This document shows, in pieces, positions 46,497 through 55,689 of a DNA stretch of 64,000 nucleotides; within the stretch, counting starts at the first letter, position 1; each line of letters opens with the position of its first letter. Both the position numbers and the translations under genes were made by a program. The notes beneath the pieces were generated by a model. It did not search any database and was not told where the DNA came from. It saw only the letters and a program-made list of their open reading frames with translations. The stretch lies in contig NZ_FOFU01000002.1 of NCBI RefSeq assembly GCF_900111035.1, positions 124,001 through 188,000 of the forward strand, written 5' to 3'. This DNA comes from Treponema bryantii. Lineage in GTDB: Bacteria; Spirochaetota; Spirochaetia; Treponematales; Treponemataceae.

Positions 46497-48139
46497 TTCA
46501 AAACCTGCTCGGTGATTAAAGGAATAAGCTGCTTTTTACGGCTTACAACATCCTGCAGGTAATATACACCGTCATCCAGTTTCGGGAATGTAATAAACTG
46601 AACAAACTTCGGGTCACAGTCAATCAAAAGTACACTCGACAATTTCGTAATATCAGTAACAAGCAGACACGCAAAAAGGCCTTTGTTTGCACGACGTTCA
46701 ACCGCGAGCTCTTCCATAAACTCAGCCTTACGGTCCAGAATTTCCTGAGGATTTCCAACTTCAATCTGACTTGCAGTATATGTAAGTTTACCCTCTGAAT
46801 ATTCTTTCATATCCTGATGGATAATTTCTCCGGCAGGTCTTCCGCCAACCTTACTTCCTGCCATAAGAATCTCGTTTCCAAGTTCCTTAATGTCGAGGTC
46901 TGTAATGCTTGAAAGATATTCTGCCATATCGCGGTCTGTATCTGTTACAGTAGCCGACTGCAAAATCAAAGTATCAGACAAAATACCGCACAGCAGCAGA
47001 GAAGCCACATCCTTAGGAATAGGGATTCTGTATTCTTTATAAAGTCCTGCAATCTGTGTTGAAGTTGAACCAACCGGACGGTTAATAAAAGTAATTGGAT
47101 TTTTAGTCGGAATTGAACCGATACGGTGATGGTCAATTACTTCCTGAATCTTATAGTGCTCAATGCCTTCAACCGCCTGAGTGATTTCATTATGATCAAC
47201 AAGAATAACTTCTACATTCGGTTCCTTCATCAAATCGTGTTCAGAAATCATTCCTATAACTTTATTTTCATCATCAACAACAGGAAGATACTTACAGTGA
47301 GCATTTTTCAGAATTTCCTTAATCTTAGAAATTGTATCATTTGCATGAACTGTAATAATCTCCTTATCACCCATTGCAGAAACAGGCATAGAGTAAGCAA
47401 TGAGCATGGAAGTTGGGGATGTTGAATAAGGGCTCACAATTACAGAAACACCGTTTGCTTCTGCAAGTTCACGGAGCTTTTTATCAATTACACAGTTTGA
47501 AGTTGTGATAAGCAGCTTAACCTTATGCTCAATACAGATGCGCTGAATGTCTTCTCGGTCAGAAGAAATAACAACAATGTCTTCACTGGCATGCGCTTCA
47601 AGACGTTTTTCAAAACTTTCTGTAGAAGAAGATCCAACGTGAATTGAAGCATTAAAGTTTTTATCTGCATCACCTGAAATATAAATCGGCTGTGCGTTTA
47701 AAGTTTTCTGAATCAGACTGATGCTTGTAGAAAAACGATGTTTCTTTTCCGGATTAAGAATTGTAAGAACACCTTTTGCAAAACCAGAATAATGCAGAAG
47801 TGACTGATAACGGCCTTCTCCATCAACAACCGGCAATACACGGGTTTCAGTTTTTTCCATACGTGCAATTGCTTCCCAGACAGAAACATCAGCCGTAACA
47901 GTTTCAACCTTATCCTGCATAAAATACTTTACCTTTGGAACTAGGTCAGGAAGATATTCAGGGCGCTGAATGCCGAATTTTTCAAATATATATGCGGTCT
48001 GAGGATTCAAGTGACCGGCACGGGCAGCCTTATATTCAGAATAGCCCAGAAGATTTTTCAGAGTTGCGTAACCGACAGCCGAAACTACAGCATCGGTATC
48101 AGGATTTCTATGTCCAATAATATAAACTGTTTTGTCCAT
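46484..48139 (-). CDS. ppaC: Manganese-dependent inorganic pyrophosphatase with CBS and DRTGG domains
   Basis: Family II pyrophosphatase of 551 residues. The DHH core is split: GHRNPDTDAV at residues 9-18 and VDHNEITQAVEGIEHYKIQEVIDHHRIGS near residues 310-340, with GSTSTQIAGL following and the DHHA2 domain at the C-terminus. Between them lie a CBS domain (about 72-120), a DRTGG domain (about 130-245) and a second CBS domain (about 250-305). Such inserts bind adenine nucleotides and regulate activity in Clostridium-type enzymes. It removes pyrophosphate made by biosynthesis in the cytoplasm. Confidence 0.94.
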   Translation of the reverse strand: MDKTVYIIGHRNPDTDAVVSAVGYATLKNLLGYSEYKAARAGHLNPQTAYIFEKFGIQRPEYLPDLVPKVKYFMQDKVETVTADVSVWEAIARMEKTETRVLPVVDGEGRYQSLLHYSGFAKGVLTILNPEKKHRFSTSISLIQKTLNAQPIYISGDADKNFNASIHVGSSSTESFEKRLEAHASEDIVVISSDREDIQRICIEHKVKLLITTSNCVIDKKLRELAEANGVSVIVSPYSTSPTSMLIAYSMPVSAMGDKEIITVHANDTISKIKEILKNAHCKYLPVVDDENKVIGMISEHDLMKEPNVEVILVDHNEITQAVEGIEHYKIQEVIDHHRIGSIPTKNPITFINRPVGSTSTQIAGLYKEYRIPIPKDVASLLLCGILSDTLILQSATVTDTDRDMAEYLSSITDLDIKELGNEILMAGSKVGGRPAGEIIHQDMKEYSEGKLTYTASQIEVGNPQEILDRKAEFMEELAVERRANKGLFACLLVTDITKLSSVLLIDCDPKFVQFITFPKLDDGVYYLQDVVSRKKQLIPLITEQVLNYSA

Positions 48140-48230
48140 AAGATAATAATATCAAAAAGAATGATGAGGGGAAATAGGCATTCTGAAAACTTAATCCAGA
48201 CATATTATAGACTTATTATGACCTAAGTGT

Positions 48231-48259
48231 TTGATATTTCCTAACAAAACATTTATACT
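48231..48259 (+). promoter_or_regulatory. Promoter of the PHP phosphatase gene
   Basis: TTGATA (48231-48236), 17 bases and TATACT (48254-48259). The ATG at 48270 follows after 10 bases. A longer reading frame beginning at 48231 would cover the promoter itself, so the ATG at 48270 is the better start. Confidence 0.65.
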
Positions 48260-48269
48260 TAACGGTATT

Positions 48270-48986
48270 ATGAAAACATTTAAATACGAAACTCATCTCC
48301 ATACAAGTGAAGCAAGCGCCTGTGGTTCTTCCAAAGGTGCAGAATATATTTCAGTTTATAAGAAACTGGGCTATGATGGTATTTTTGTTACCGACCACTT
48401 TTTCGGTGGTAATACAGCAGTTTCTTTTGAACTGGACTGGCATACAAGAATCGAACAGTATTGTGCCGGCTATGAAAATGCTCTCGCTGAAGCAAAGAAA
48501 CAAAATGCTGCCGACGGCGGTAATTTCAAGGTTTTCTTTGGAATTGAGCAGACTTTTTCCGGAGATGACTATCTGATTTACGGACTGGATAAAAGCTGGC
48601 TTTTTGATCATCCGGAAATTGAAACAATGAATCACCGCGAACTTTTTGATGCCGTAAACCGAGAAGGCGGGCTTATGATTCAGGCACATCCATTCAGACT
48701 CCGCGGCTATATCAATGCAATTCACATTCATCCGCGCGAGATTCACGGAGTAGAAGTCTACAACGGCGGAAATACTCCGGATCAGAACGTGCTGGCGCTT
48801 GCCTATGCAAAAACCTACGATTTTCCTATGACCAGCGGTTCAGATATTCACAACATTGCTTTTGCACAGGAAGAAAAAACTGAAGGCACAATGGCAGTCG
48901 GCGGAATGGAGTTTGATACCCCGCTGAATTCATTGGAAGACTATATAGTAAGAATCAAGAACAAAGAAGGAAAGGTTATCTGTTAA
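48270..48986 (+). CDS. PHP-domain phosphoesterase
   Basis: A 238-residue metal-dependent phosphoesterase of the PHP superfamily. The first metal motif is ETHLHTSEAS near residue 6, the second GIFVTDHFF near residue 37, and later IEQTF, QAHPFR and SGSDIHN provide further His and Asp ligands. This resembles histidinol-phosphatase-like or nucleotide-phosphate hydrolases, but the substrate is unknown. It is probably a leaderless transcript. galK begins one base after its stop, so it may act on a phosphorylated sugar, which is inference. Confidence 0.85.
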   Translation: MKTFKYETHLHTSEASACGSSKGAEYISVYKKLGYDGIFVTDHFFGGNTAVSFELDWHTRIEQYCAGYENALAEAKKQNAADGGNFKVFFGIEQTFSGDDYLIYGLDKSWLFDHPEIETMNHRELFDAVNREGGLMIQAHPFRLRGYINAIHIHPREIHGVEVYNGGNTPDQNVLALAYAKTYDFPMTSGSDIHNIAFAQEEKTEGTMAVGGMEFDTPLNSLEDYIVRIKNKEGKVIC

Positions 48987-48987
48987 T

Positions 48988-50193
48988 ATGAAAGAGAAAT
49001 TTGATGTAACACCAGAACTTTTAAAAGAGAATTTTATTGAAGTGTATCAGGCTGCAGAAGCTGGACGCGATACTAATGGAGAAATCCGTATGTTCGCTTC
49101 TCCTGCCCGCATCAATATAATCGGTGAACACATTGATTACAACGGAGGCTTTGTATTCCCTGCCGCCATCGACCGTTATCTTTACTGTGCTATCCGCAAA
49201 CGTACAGACACAAAAATCATCTATAATGATTTGTTTTTCCCTGGAACTTATACTTTTGATGTTAATGATGATTTTAAATTTGATAAGGCGAATGACTACG
49301 CAAACTTTTTGAACGGAATCTTAAGCTGTATGAAAAAACGCGGACTTACATTCCCTTGCGGTTTCGAAGTTCTTGTTGCAAGTAATGTTCCTAGTGCAGG
49401 TGGAATTTCATCTTCATCTGCTCTTGAATGCGGATTTGCCTGGGCTGTAAGTGAAACATTCGGATTCAATATCAGCCGTAAAGACATTGCACTCATGGGT
49501 CAGCAGAGTGAACATGAATTTATGAATGTAAACTGCGGAATTATGGATCAGTACATCATCGCAACAGGAAAAAAAGATACAGCAGAACTTCTTGATTGTG
49601 CAAAAATTGAACATGAATATGTACCTCTTAATCTTGGAGACTATCGCTTTGTTGTCATGAACACAAAGAAGCAGCGTAAACTTGCTGATTCAAAATACAA
49701 CGAAAGACGCTCTCAGTGCGAAGAAGGTCTTGCCGCATTACAGGCCGCAGGTCTTAATGTACCAGACCTCTGCAGTATTACACCAGACGTTTTTGCAACT
49801 GCAGGCTCAGCTATTAAAGATGAAGTAATTTACCGCCGCGTACGCCACTGCGTTACAGAAAACGACAGAGTACTCCGCGCCGTTGCAGCGCTCCGCGCCG
49901 ACAAGCTGGAAGAACTCGGTCAATTGCTCTATGAATCACACAACTCGCTTCGCGATGACTACGAGGTTACAGGTATTGAGCTGGACACTCTCGTTGAAGT
50001 AGCCAGCAAACAACCTGGTTGTATCGGAGCCCGTATGACAGGAGCCGGTTTTGGTGGGTGTGCAATAGCACTCGTTCATAAAGACTGTACAGAAGATTTT
50101 ATAAAAAATGTACAGGCAGGCTACAGTAAAGTGGTAGGCTACGAAGGAGGATTCTTTGCCTGTTCAAGCGGAGATGGGGTCCGCGAGATATAA
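48988..50193 (+). CDS. galK: Galactokinase
   Basis: GHMP-family sugar kinase of 401 residues that phosphorylates galactose in the Leloir pathway. The signature RINIIGEHIDYNGGFVFPAA near residue 35 is the galactokinase motif. The ATP loop NVPSAGGISSSSALE lies near residue 135, and GARMTGAGFGGCAIALV near residue 350 is GHMP motif 3. It is encoded directly after a PHP phosphatase and before a GGDEF gene. No galT or galE is present in the window. Confidence 0.95.
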   Translation: MKEKFDVTPELLKENFIEVYQAAEAGRDTNGEIRMFASPARINIIGEHIDYNGGFVFPAAIDRYLYCAIRKRTDTKIIYNDLFFPGTYTFDVNDDFKFDKANDYANFLNGILSCMKKRGLTFPCGFEVLVASNVPSAGGISSSSALECGFAWAVSETFGFNISRKDIALMGQQSEHEFMNVNCGIMDQYIIATGKKDTAELLDCAKIEHEYVPLNLGDYRFVVMNTKKQRKLADSKYNERRSQCEEGLAALQAAGLNVPDLCSITPDVFATAGSAIKDEVIYRRVRHCVTENDRVLRAVAALRADKLEELGQLLYESHNSLRDDYEVTGIELDTLVEVASKQPGCIGARMTGAGFGGCAIALVHKDCTEDFIKNVQAGYSKVVGYEGGFFACSSGDGVREI

Positions 50194-50209
50194 ATACTAT
50201 TAACAGACT

Positions 50210-51262
50210 ATGAGAGATTCAACTTTTTCCAAGCAACTCGCATTAATTTTGGGATATTTTGGAATATCTGCAAATTTTGGAGGTTCTGTAGTTTCTTTAA
50301 TTACAGGACTTACTAAAGTATCAAAAGCAGAAAATTTCATTATTTCAGCAGGAGTTTGTTTCTTTTGTACGTTTATTCTTATTGGAATCTTTTACTATTT
50401 ATGCTTCAAAAAGAAACGATATGCGAAATTTAATGCAGTTGCCATCACCTTTTCGGGTTTTGTTTCTTTCACCGCGATGTACATTGCAACCGGAAATTTT
50501 ATATGTGGCTTTCCATATTACATGATGATTATTCCTATCTATTATGGATTTTCGGTTCCTATCAATAAATTAAGCCACGCACTGCCTGTTTCTAATCTTA
50601 TATATTACAACCTGCTTTTTGTTCTAACCTTTAAAGCTCCTTATTTCCCCGGCAGAGCAATCATGCCAAATCTTAGCCTGCTTCAAACCAGTGCCGCATT
50701 TACTGCAACTTATATCTTCCTTTTCTATGTTTGTTACCTTGTTTCTAAACAGTTTATACAGCAGAATGAAAAACTTGAAGAATCTGAAAAACGTTACAAA
50801 GAGCTTTCCTCAAGAGATGATTTAACAGGGCTTTATAACCGCCGTTCACTCGACAATCGTGCTGAGCAGGGTTTTAGCTGTGCCATTATTTATGACATTG
50901 ATTTTTTTAAGAATATAAACGATACCTATGGCCATCAGATTGGCGATGAAGCTTTAATAATGCTTTCTAATATCGTATTAAAATACTGTTCGAATGAATT
51001 TGAACTTTACCGTTATGGCGGAGAAGAATTCGTAATTCTTTCCAGACTTCCAGATAACGTAACACTGGAATTATTCAAACATGTTATGAATGATGTAAGG
51101 ATGCATTTTATTGTAAAAGGAAATCCTGTTACAATCTCAGCTGGAATTGCTTCCTTCTGCAAAGATTACAACAGGACTCTTAAAATCGCCGATGAAAATC
51201 TATACCTCGCCAAAACTGATGGTAGAAATAAGATTTATATGAACGGCGAGGAAGTTTATTAA
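50210..51262 (+). CDS. Membrane diguanylate cyclase
   Basis: A 350-residue c-di-GMP synthase. Six predicted membrane helices (about 10-175) resemble the short polytopic sensor of MHYT/7TM-type proteins without a soluble sensor. The GGDEF domain starts at SSRDDLTGLYNRRSLDNRA near residue 205 and has the active-site variant YRYGGEEFVIL near residue 270, which is catalytically competent in the family. No RxxD inhibitory site is present. It follows galK by 16 bases; a TACTAT box 9 bases before the ATG could provide a separate start. It overlaps the convergent symporter by 4 bases. Confidence 0.88.
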   Translation: MRDSTFSKQLALILGYFGISANFGGSVVSLITGLTKVSKAENFIISAGVCFFCTFILIGIFYYLCFKKKRYAKFNAVAITFSGFVSFTAMYIATGNFICGFPYYMMIIPIYYGFSVPINKLSHALPVSNLIYYNLLFVLTFKAPYFPGRAIMPNLSLLQTSAAFTATYIFLFYVCYLVSKQFIQQNEKLEESEKRYKELSSRDDLTGLYNRRSLDNRAEQGFSCAIIYDIDFFKNINDTYGHQIGDEALIMLSNIVLKYCSNEFELYRYGGEEFVILSRLPDNVTLELFKHVMNDVRMHFIVKGNPVTISAGIASFCKDYNRTLKIADENLYLAKTDGRNKIYMNGEEVY

Positions 51263-52698
51263 AGTGTCGGATACTTTTCGAAGTATGCCTTTGTCTCTTT
51301 AGCAACTACTCCGCTAAGAACGATAAGTGCAATACAGTTAGGAATTGCCATCAATCCGTTGAAGATATCAGCAATTGTAAATACTGCATTAACAGTGAAG
51401 TATGGTCCGATAGCAACTGCAAGAATGTAGAGCCAGCGGTAAGCCTTTACAGGTCCCATCTTTCCCTTTGTAAGATATTCAAGACATTTTTCTGAGTAGT
51501 AGTCCCATCCAAGAATTGTTGTGAAAGCAAAGAATGCAAGACAGAGCATAAGAAGGAACTGAACAGAATGTCCGTCACCACCAAGTACCTTTGAGAAAGC
51601 AGCAGCAGTAAGAACAGCACCCTGAGCACCAGCATTCCATTCTGCAACACCACCAATGATATCACCATAGAAAGCAATTACAATTGCCAGACCAGTCATT
51701 GTACAGATGATGAGTGTATCAATGATTGTACCTGTCATGTTTACAAGTCCCTGCTCTACAGGCTCGTTTGTCTGAACAGCAGAAGCTGCGATTGGTGCAG
51801 AACCAAGACCAGCCTCGTTAGAGAAGATACCGCGTGCAATACCCTTCTGCATAGAATCTGTAATCTGCTTGAATACAAATCCCATAGCTCCGGCACCTAC
51901 AGCCTTCCATCCGAATGCACTCTTGAAAATCAAAGCAAAAGCTCCAGGAATCTTCATTGCGTTCATAATGAGGATTGAGAGTCCGAGGAATACATAAATA
52001 ACAGCCATTGCAGGAACAACTTTTTCTGCAACTTTTGAAATACGCTTAATACCACCAATTACAACGAGTGCTGTACAGATTGTTACAACTGCACCGGCAA
52101 TTACAGTTGCCCATGTGTAACTGTGCTCACCAATTGAGAAAGCGATATTTGTGCTGTTAGGGTCAAATGCGTTGTTAACTGCAGAAGTGATACCGTTAAT
52201 CTGAGTCATTGTACCAATACCCATGATACCGGCAAGTGCTCCGAATACTGCAAAGAGAACTGCAAGCCACTTCCACTTAGGGCCCATACCTTTTTCGATT
52301 GTATAGAAAGGTCCACCAAGAACGTGTCCGTCTGGGCTTACTTCACGATATTTAATAGCAAGCATACATTCTGCATATTTTGTAGCAGTACCGAGAATAG
52401 CGGCAATCCACATCCAGAAGAGAGCACCTGGACCACCAGCTACAAGCGCTGTTGCTACACCGACAATATTACCGGTACCGATTGTTGCTGAAAGTGCTGT
52501 ACAGAGGGCTGCAAAGCCTGAAAGCTCACCTTTACCTTCATTTTCCTTAAAGATTGATCTGAAGGCACGACCAAACTTTGTGAACTGAATGCCACGTGCA
52601 CGGATTGTCAGGATAAGACCTGTGGCAAGAATAAGGACGATTGTAGGGATTCCCCACACGATTCCATCAATGGAATCAAGAACTGAACTGAAAGTCAT
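51259..52698 (-). CDS. Sodium:alanine/glycine symporter (AGCS family)
   Basis: A 479-residue sodium-coupled amino-acid importer with about eleven membrane helices. Family marks are GFAALCTALSATIGTGNIVGVATA near residue 60, GGPGALFWMWIAAILGTATKYAECMLAIKYRE near residue 87, and RGIFSNEAGLGSAPIAASA near residue 290. AAAGGTGG precedes the ATG. Its 95-base leader begins with a compact paired structure at the predicted transcription start, which suggests RNA-level control of amino-acid uptake. Confidence 0.95.
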   Translation of the reverse strand: MTFSSVLDSIDGIVWGIPTIVLILATGLILTIRARGIQFTKFGRAFRSIFKENEGKGELSGFAALCTALSATIGTGNIVGVATALVAGGPGALFWMWIAAILGTATKYAECMLAIKYREVSPDGHVLGGPFYTIEKGMGPKWKWLAVLFAVFGALAGIMGIGTMTQINGITSAVNNAFDPNSTNIAFSIGEHSYTWATVIAGAVVTICTALVVIGGIKRISKVAEKVVPAMAVIYVFLGLSILIMNAMKIPGAFALIFKSAFGWKAVGAGAMGFVFKQITDSMQKGIARGIFSNEAGLGSAPIAASAVQTNEPVEQGLVNMTGTIIDTLIICTMTGLAIVIAFYGDIIGGVAEWNAGAQGAVLTAAAFSKVLGGDGHSVQFLLMLCLAFFAFTTILGWDYYSEKCLEYLTKGKMGPVKAYRWLYILAVAIGPYFTVNAVFTIADIFNGLMAIPNCIALIVLSGVVAKETKAYFEKYPTL

Positions 52699-52732
52699 TT
52701 TTCCACCTTTTAGAAAATAATGTTATACCTTT

Positions 52733-52793
52733 GAAAACATCCGGGTGCACTGGCTGAATGACATAACAGACTTTGCAGCCACCGAAAGTTTCC
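52733..52793 (-). ncRNA. Structured 5' leader of the symporter mRNA, candidate riboswitch
   Basis: On the minus strand the RNA would begin GGAAAC (52788-52793), which pairs with GTTTTC (52733-52738). Inside it TTCGG pairs with CCGGA, and TGGCTG (52776-52781) pairs with CAGCCA (52751-52756) around a 19-base loop. The unpaired bases GTGCA sit on the 3' side. A -10 box, TATAAT (52800-52805), ends 6 bases before the first G, so the fold starts at +1. It lacks the conserved bases of glycine, TPP and other classes I can recall. Confidence 0.45.
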
Positions 52794-52799
52794 TACTAT

Positions 52800-52805
52800 A
52801 TTATA
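52800..52805 (-). promoter_or_regulatory. -10 box of the symporter gene
   Basis: Perfect TATAAT on the minus strand; the -35 region (TGAATA, 16 bases upstream) is weak. The predicted start is at 52793. Confidence 0.55.
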
Positions 52806-52907
52806 TCGGATTTTTTGTTTCTATTCATCAATACAAAGGGCGAAATCATACTAATTTTTTATAGAATTTGACAATTTACGAATTTTTCAACAATATACAA
52901 TGCAATT

Positions 52908-54257
52908 ATGGCACAGAATAAGAATCGCGGCGCTTTGCCGATGCTCAAACTCACACTGCCTATCGCAATGGAGCAGTTTTTCAGAATTTTAGTTTCTTCT
53001 GTTGATACAATGATGCTCAGTTCTTACAGCAATGAAGCAGTTGCTGCTGTAGGTCTTGTTTCTCAGTATGTATTCTTCCTTACAATTATTTTTTCAGTAA
53101 TTGGAACAGGTTGTTCAATTGTTCTTGCACAGTACCTTGGTGCAGAAAAATCAAATGATGAATTAAATCACATTGCCCAGGCCGGTGCAATCATGGTTTT
53201 CTTTATCTCACTCCTGCTTACAGCCCTTGTTATTTTTGGGACAGGATGGCTCCTTGGACGCTATCAGCTTGAAGAATCAGTACGCCATTATGCATGGCAG
53301 TACTTTGTAATTTATGGCGGCTGCTGCTGTTTCTTTAATGCATTCAGTCTTCTTCAGGGAGCAATTCTCCGCAGCTACGGCTACACAACAGAAGCAATGA
53401 TTGTTTCTATCGCTGCAAACCTTACAAATGTCCTTGGTAATGCACTTTCACTTTACGGCTGGTTCGGACTTCCTGTTCTCGGTGTTCCTGGTGTTGCAGG
53501 TGCATCTGGTCTTGCAATGGTTGTTTCCTGCATCCTTTTCTTCTTCTTTATCCGCCGTCGCCGCGATGTAATTTTCCACATACACGGAATTACAAAAGTT
53601 CCACGCGAAGCCTTTAAGCTTGTTTTGAAAGTAGGTGTTCCAACTGCAGGAGAAAGCCTTTCTTACAACGTAAGCCAGATTACAGTTATGGCAATGATTT
53701 CTACCCTTGGAACCTATGCCATGTCTGCCCAGGTTTACACAATGACAATTCTGCGATTTGTATTCGTTGCAGCAATTGCTATTGGACAGGCAACCCAGAT
53801 TAAGTCCGGATACTTTGTTGGTGCTCATCAGAATGATGTTGTATACAAAAAAGTTTTCCGTTATCAGCTCGTAGCAACAGCCTGTTCAATGATAATGATT
53901 GTAATAGTCAATCTGATAAAGAATCCTGTAATCGGTATTTTTACCAAAATTCCGGAAGTTCACGCACTTGTAAGCACACTTCTTCTTTACTCAGCTTATA
54001 TTGAATTTGGCCGCTCGCTGAATCTGATTTATATCGGCGGACTCAAAGGTTCTGGAGACGTACGATTCCCGGTATTATACGGAATCTTCTCTAACTGGAC
54101 AGTTCAGGTTCTCTTAAGCTATATTCTTGGAATTAAATGTGGCCTTGGACTCGTAGGCTTCTGGCTTGGAATCGGTACAGATGAAACAACCCGCGGTCTC
54201 GTAATGCTCTGGAGATGGAAGAGCCGCCGCTGGGAAAAACACCGTCTTGTAGAATAA
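52908..54257 (+). CDS. MATE-family efflux transporter (first of two)
   Basis: A 449-residue multidrug and toxic-compound extrusion protein with twelve predicted helices. It opens with LPMLKLTLPIAMEQFFRILVSSVDTMMLSSYSNEAVAAVGL, the standard start of the family, and the second half repeats the pattern at LVLKVGVPTAGESLSYNVSQIT. Such pumps export cationic drugs or metabolites against sodium or protons. No ribosome site is visible; a TACAAT box ends 6 bases before the ATG. The second MATE gene follows 27 bases later. Confidence 0.92.
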   Translation: MAQNKNRGALPMLKLTLPIAMEQFFRILVSSVDTMMLSSYSNEAVAAVGLVSQYVFFLTIIFSVIGTGCSIVLAQYLGAEKSNDELNHIAQAGAIMVFFISLLLTALVIFGTGWLLGRYQLEESVRHYAWQYFVIYGGCCCFFNAFSLLQGAILRSYGYTTEAMIVSIAANLTNVLGNALSLYGWFGLPVLGVPGVAGASGLAMVVSCILFFFFIRRRRDVIFHIHGITKVPREAFKLVLKVGVPTAGESLSYNVSQITVMAMISTLGTYAMSAQVYTMTILRFVFVAAIAIGQATQIKSGYFVGAHQNDVVYKKVFRYQLVATACSMIMIVIVNLIKNPVIGIFTKIPEVHALVSTLLLYSAYIEFGRSLNLIYIGGLKGSGDVRFPVLYGIFSNWTVQVLLSYILGIKCGLGLVGFWLGIGTDETTRGLVMLWRWKSRRWEKHRLVE

Positions 54258-54275
54258 TGTAAAACGTTTTATGAT
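54247..54275 (+). promoter_or_regulatory. Promoter with LacI-type operator before the second MATE gene
   Basis: TTGTAG (54247-54252), 17 bases and TATGAT (54270-54275). The palindrome AAAACGTTTT (54261-54270) lies between and touches the -10 box. The ATG at 54285 follows after 9 bases without a Shine-Dalgarno. Confidence 0.5.
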
Positions 54276-54284
54276 GAAGCCTCT

Positions 54285-55682
54285 ATGAAACTCTTCCAGA
54301 ACGAACCAAAATTCTACAAAAGTGTTTTTGCACTCGCTTTACCTATTGCACTACAGAGTCTTATCAGTATCGGCGTAAACATGCTCGATACAATCATGGT
54401 CGGAAGCCTTGGAGAAAATGCACTTTCGGCCACCTCTTTAGCAAACTCATTTATCAGTATCTATCATATCTTCTGTATGGGACTTGGAATGGGAGCTTCG
54501 GTTCTCGTTTCCCGCTACTGGGGAATGAAAAAAGCAGCCGATGGGCACGAAGAAGCAGCAGGCCGAGCACTAAAACAGACAGTCTGCCTTATGCTCCGTA
54601 TTACCGTTGGTCTCGCAGCCCTTTTTGCAATTGCAACCTTAGCAATGCCAAGCCTTCTTATGAAGATGTACACCAGCGACGAAGAGATTATCCGCCTTGG
54701 AGATATCTATTTCCGCTGGTCTGTAATCACCTATTTCTTCCTTGGAACTTCCCTGGTTTCTACGATCGTACTTCGAAGCGTAGGACAAGTACGCCTGCCA
54801 CTATACGTTTCCATAGGTGCGTTTTTTGTAAACCTTGGCGCCAATTATGCATTTATTTTCGGAAAGTTCGGCGCACCCCGTATGGAAGTAGCCGGTGCTG
54901 CACTTGGAACACTGATAGCCCGCCTTTTTGAAGCCGCAATGATCCTGGGCTATCTTTTCTTTAAAGATAAAAACATCCAGTTCCGCCTGCGCGATCTCTT
55001 TATGAAAACAGGCTCTCTTCTCGGTGAATATATCAGAATCAGTATTCCGGTTCTTGTAAGCGACGCAATTCTTGCAATTGGAAATAACTCCGTTGCAATG
55101 GTTATCGGTCACCTTGGAGCCGCCTTTGTAGCAGCCAACGCAATAACAAGCGTTACCCAGCAGCTCAGCACAGTTGTAATTCAGGGAGTATCTCAGGCCG
55201 GTGCCATCGTTACAGGCCAGACACTCGGTCTCGGCGACAAAAAGAAAACAATGCAGCAGGGCTGGATGTTCCTCGGCCTCGGTTTTGCACTCGGAGCCCT
55301 TTCAGCAATCTTTATCATGGCAGTAAGCAAGCCGATAATTTCCACCTACAATGTCAGTGAAGAAACAGTAAACATTGCAGGCCAGCTCATGGCAGCAATC
55401 AGCTTAATCATAATCTTCCGCGCCACAAACAGCATCATGACAAAAGGAGTTCTGCGCGGTGGTGGCGACACAAAAATGCTCATGCTCGCCGACAACGTCT
55501 TTTTGTGGGTCCTTTCAATTCCTCTTGGCTGCCTCGCCGGCTTTGTCTTCCACTGGCCAGCCTTCTGGATTTACGTCGCCCTCAAAGCCGATGATATCGT
55601 AAAAACCTTCTGGTGCGTCATCCGCCTTCGCAGCGAAAAATGGATTAAGAAAATAAGCACAGGAAATAATTCTGTAAAATAA
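54285..55682 (+). CDS. MATE-family efflux transporter (second of two)
   Basis: A 465-residue twelve-helix MATE transporter beginning FYKSVFALALPIALQSLISIGVNMLDTIMVGSLGENALSATSL. The second half begins near LGEYIRISIPVLVSDAILAIGNNSVAMVIGHLG. It is only distantly similar to the preceding MATE protein, so the pair is not a recent duplication. A promoter with an AAACGTTT operator lies just upstream, which may link it to the sugar genes. A cluster of three GC-rich hairpins follows its stop codon. Confidence 0.92.
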   Translation: MKLFQNEPKFYKSVFALALPIALQSLISIGVNMLDTIMVGSLGENALSATSLANSFISIYHIFCMGLGMGASVLVSRYWGMKKAADGHEEAAGRALKQTVCLMLRITVGLAALFAIATLAMPSLLMKMYTSDEEIIRLGDIYFRWSVITYFFLGTSLVSTIVLRSVGQVRLPLYVSIGAFFVNLGANYAFIFGKFGAPRMEVAGAALGTLIARLFEAAMILGYLFFKDKNIQFRLRDLFMKTGSLLGEYIRISIPVLVSDAILAIGNNSVAMVIGHLGAAFVAANAITSVTQQLSTVVIQGVSQAGAIVTGQTLGLGDKKKTMQQGWMFLGLGFALGALSAIFIMAVSKPIISTYNVSEETVNIAGQLMAAISLIIIFRATNSIMTKGVLRGGGDTKMLMLADNVFLWVLSIPLGCLAGFVFHWPAFWIYVALKADDIVKTFWCVIRLRSEKWIKKISTGNNSVK

Positions 55683-55689
55683 ATATGAA

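Noticed and set aside
52733-52793. A glycine riboswitch before the alanine/glycine symporter
   Set aside because: The conserved glycine aptamer blocks are missing and the fold is a single short stack rather than the known three-helix aptamer.
52908-55682. Recent tandem duplication of the MATE genes
   Set aside because: The two proteins differ throughout, including length and loops, so they are distant paralogues rather than fresh copies.
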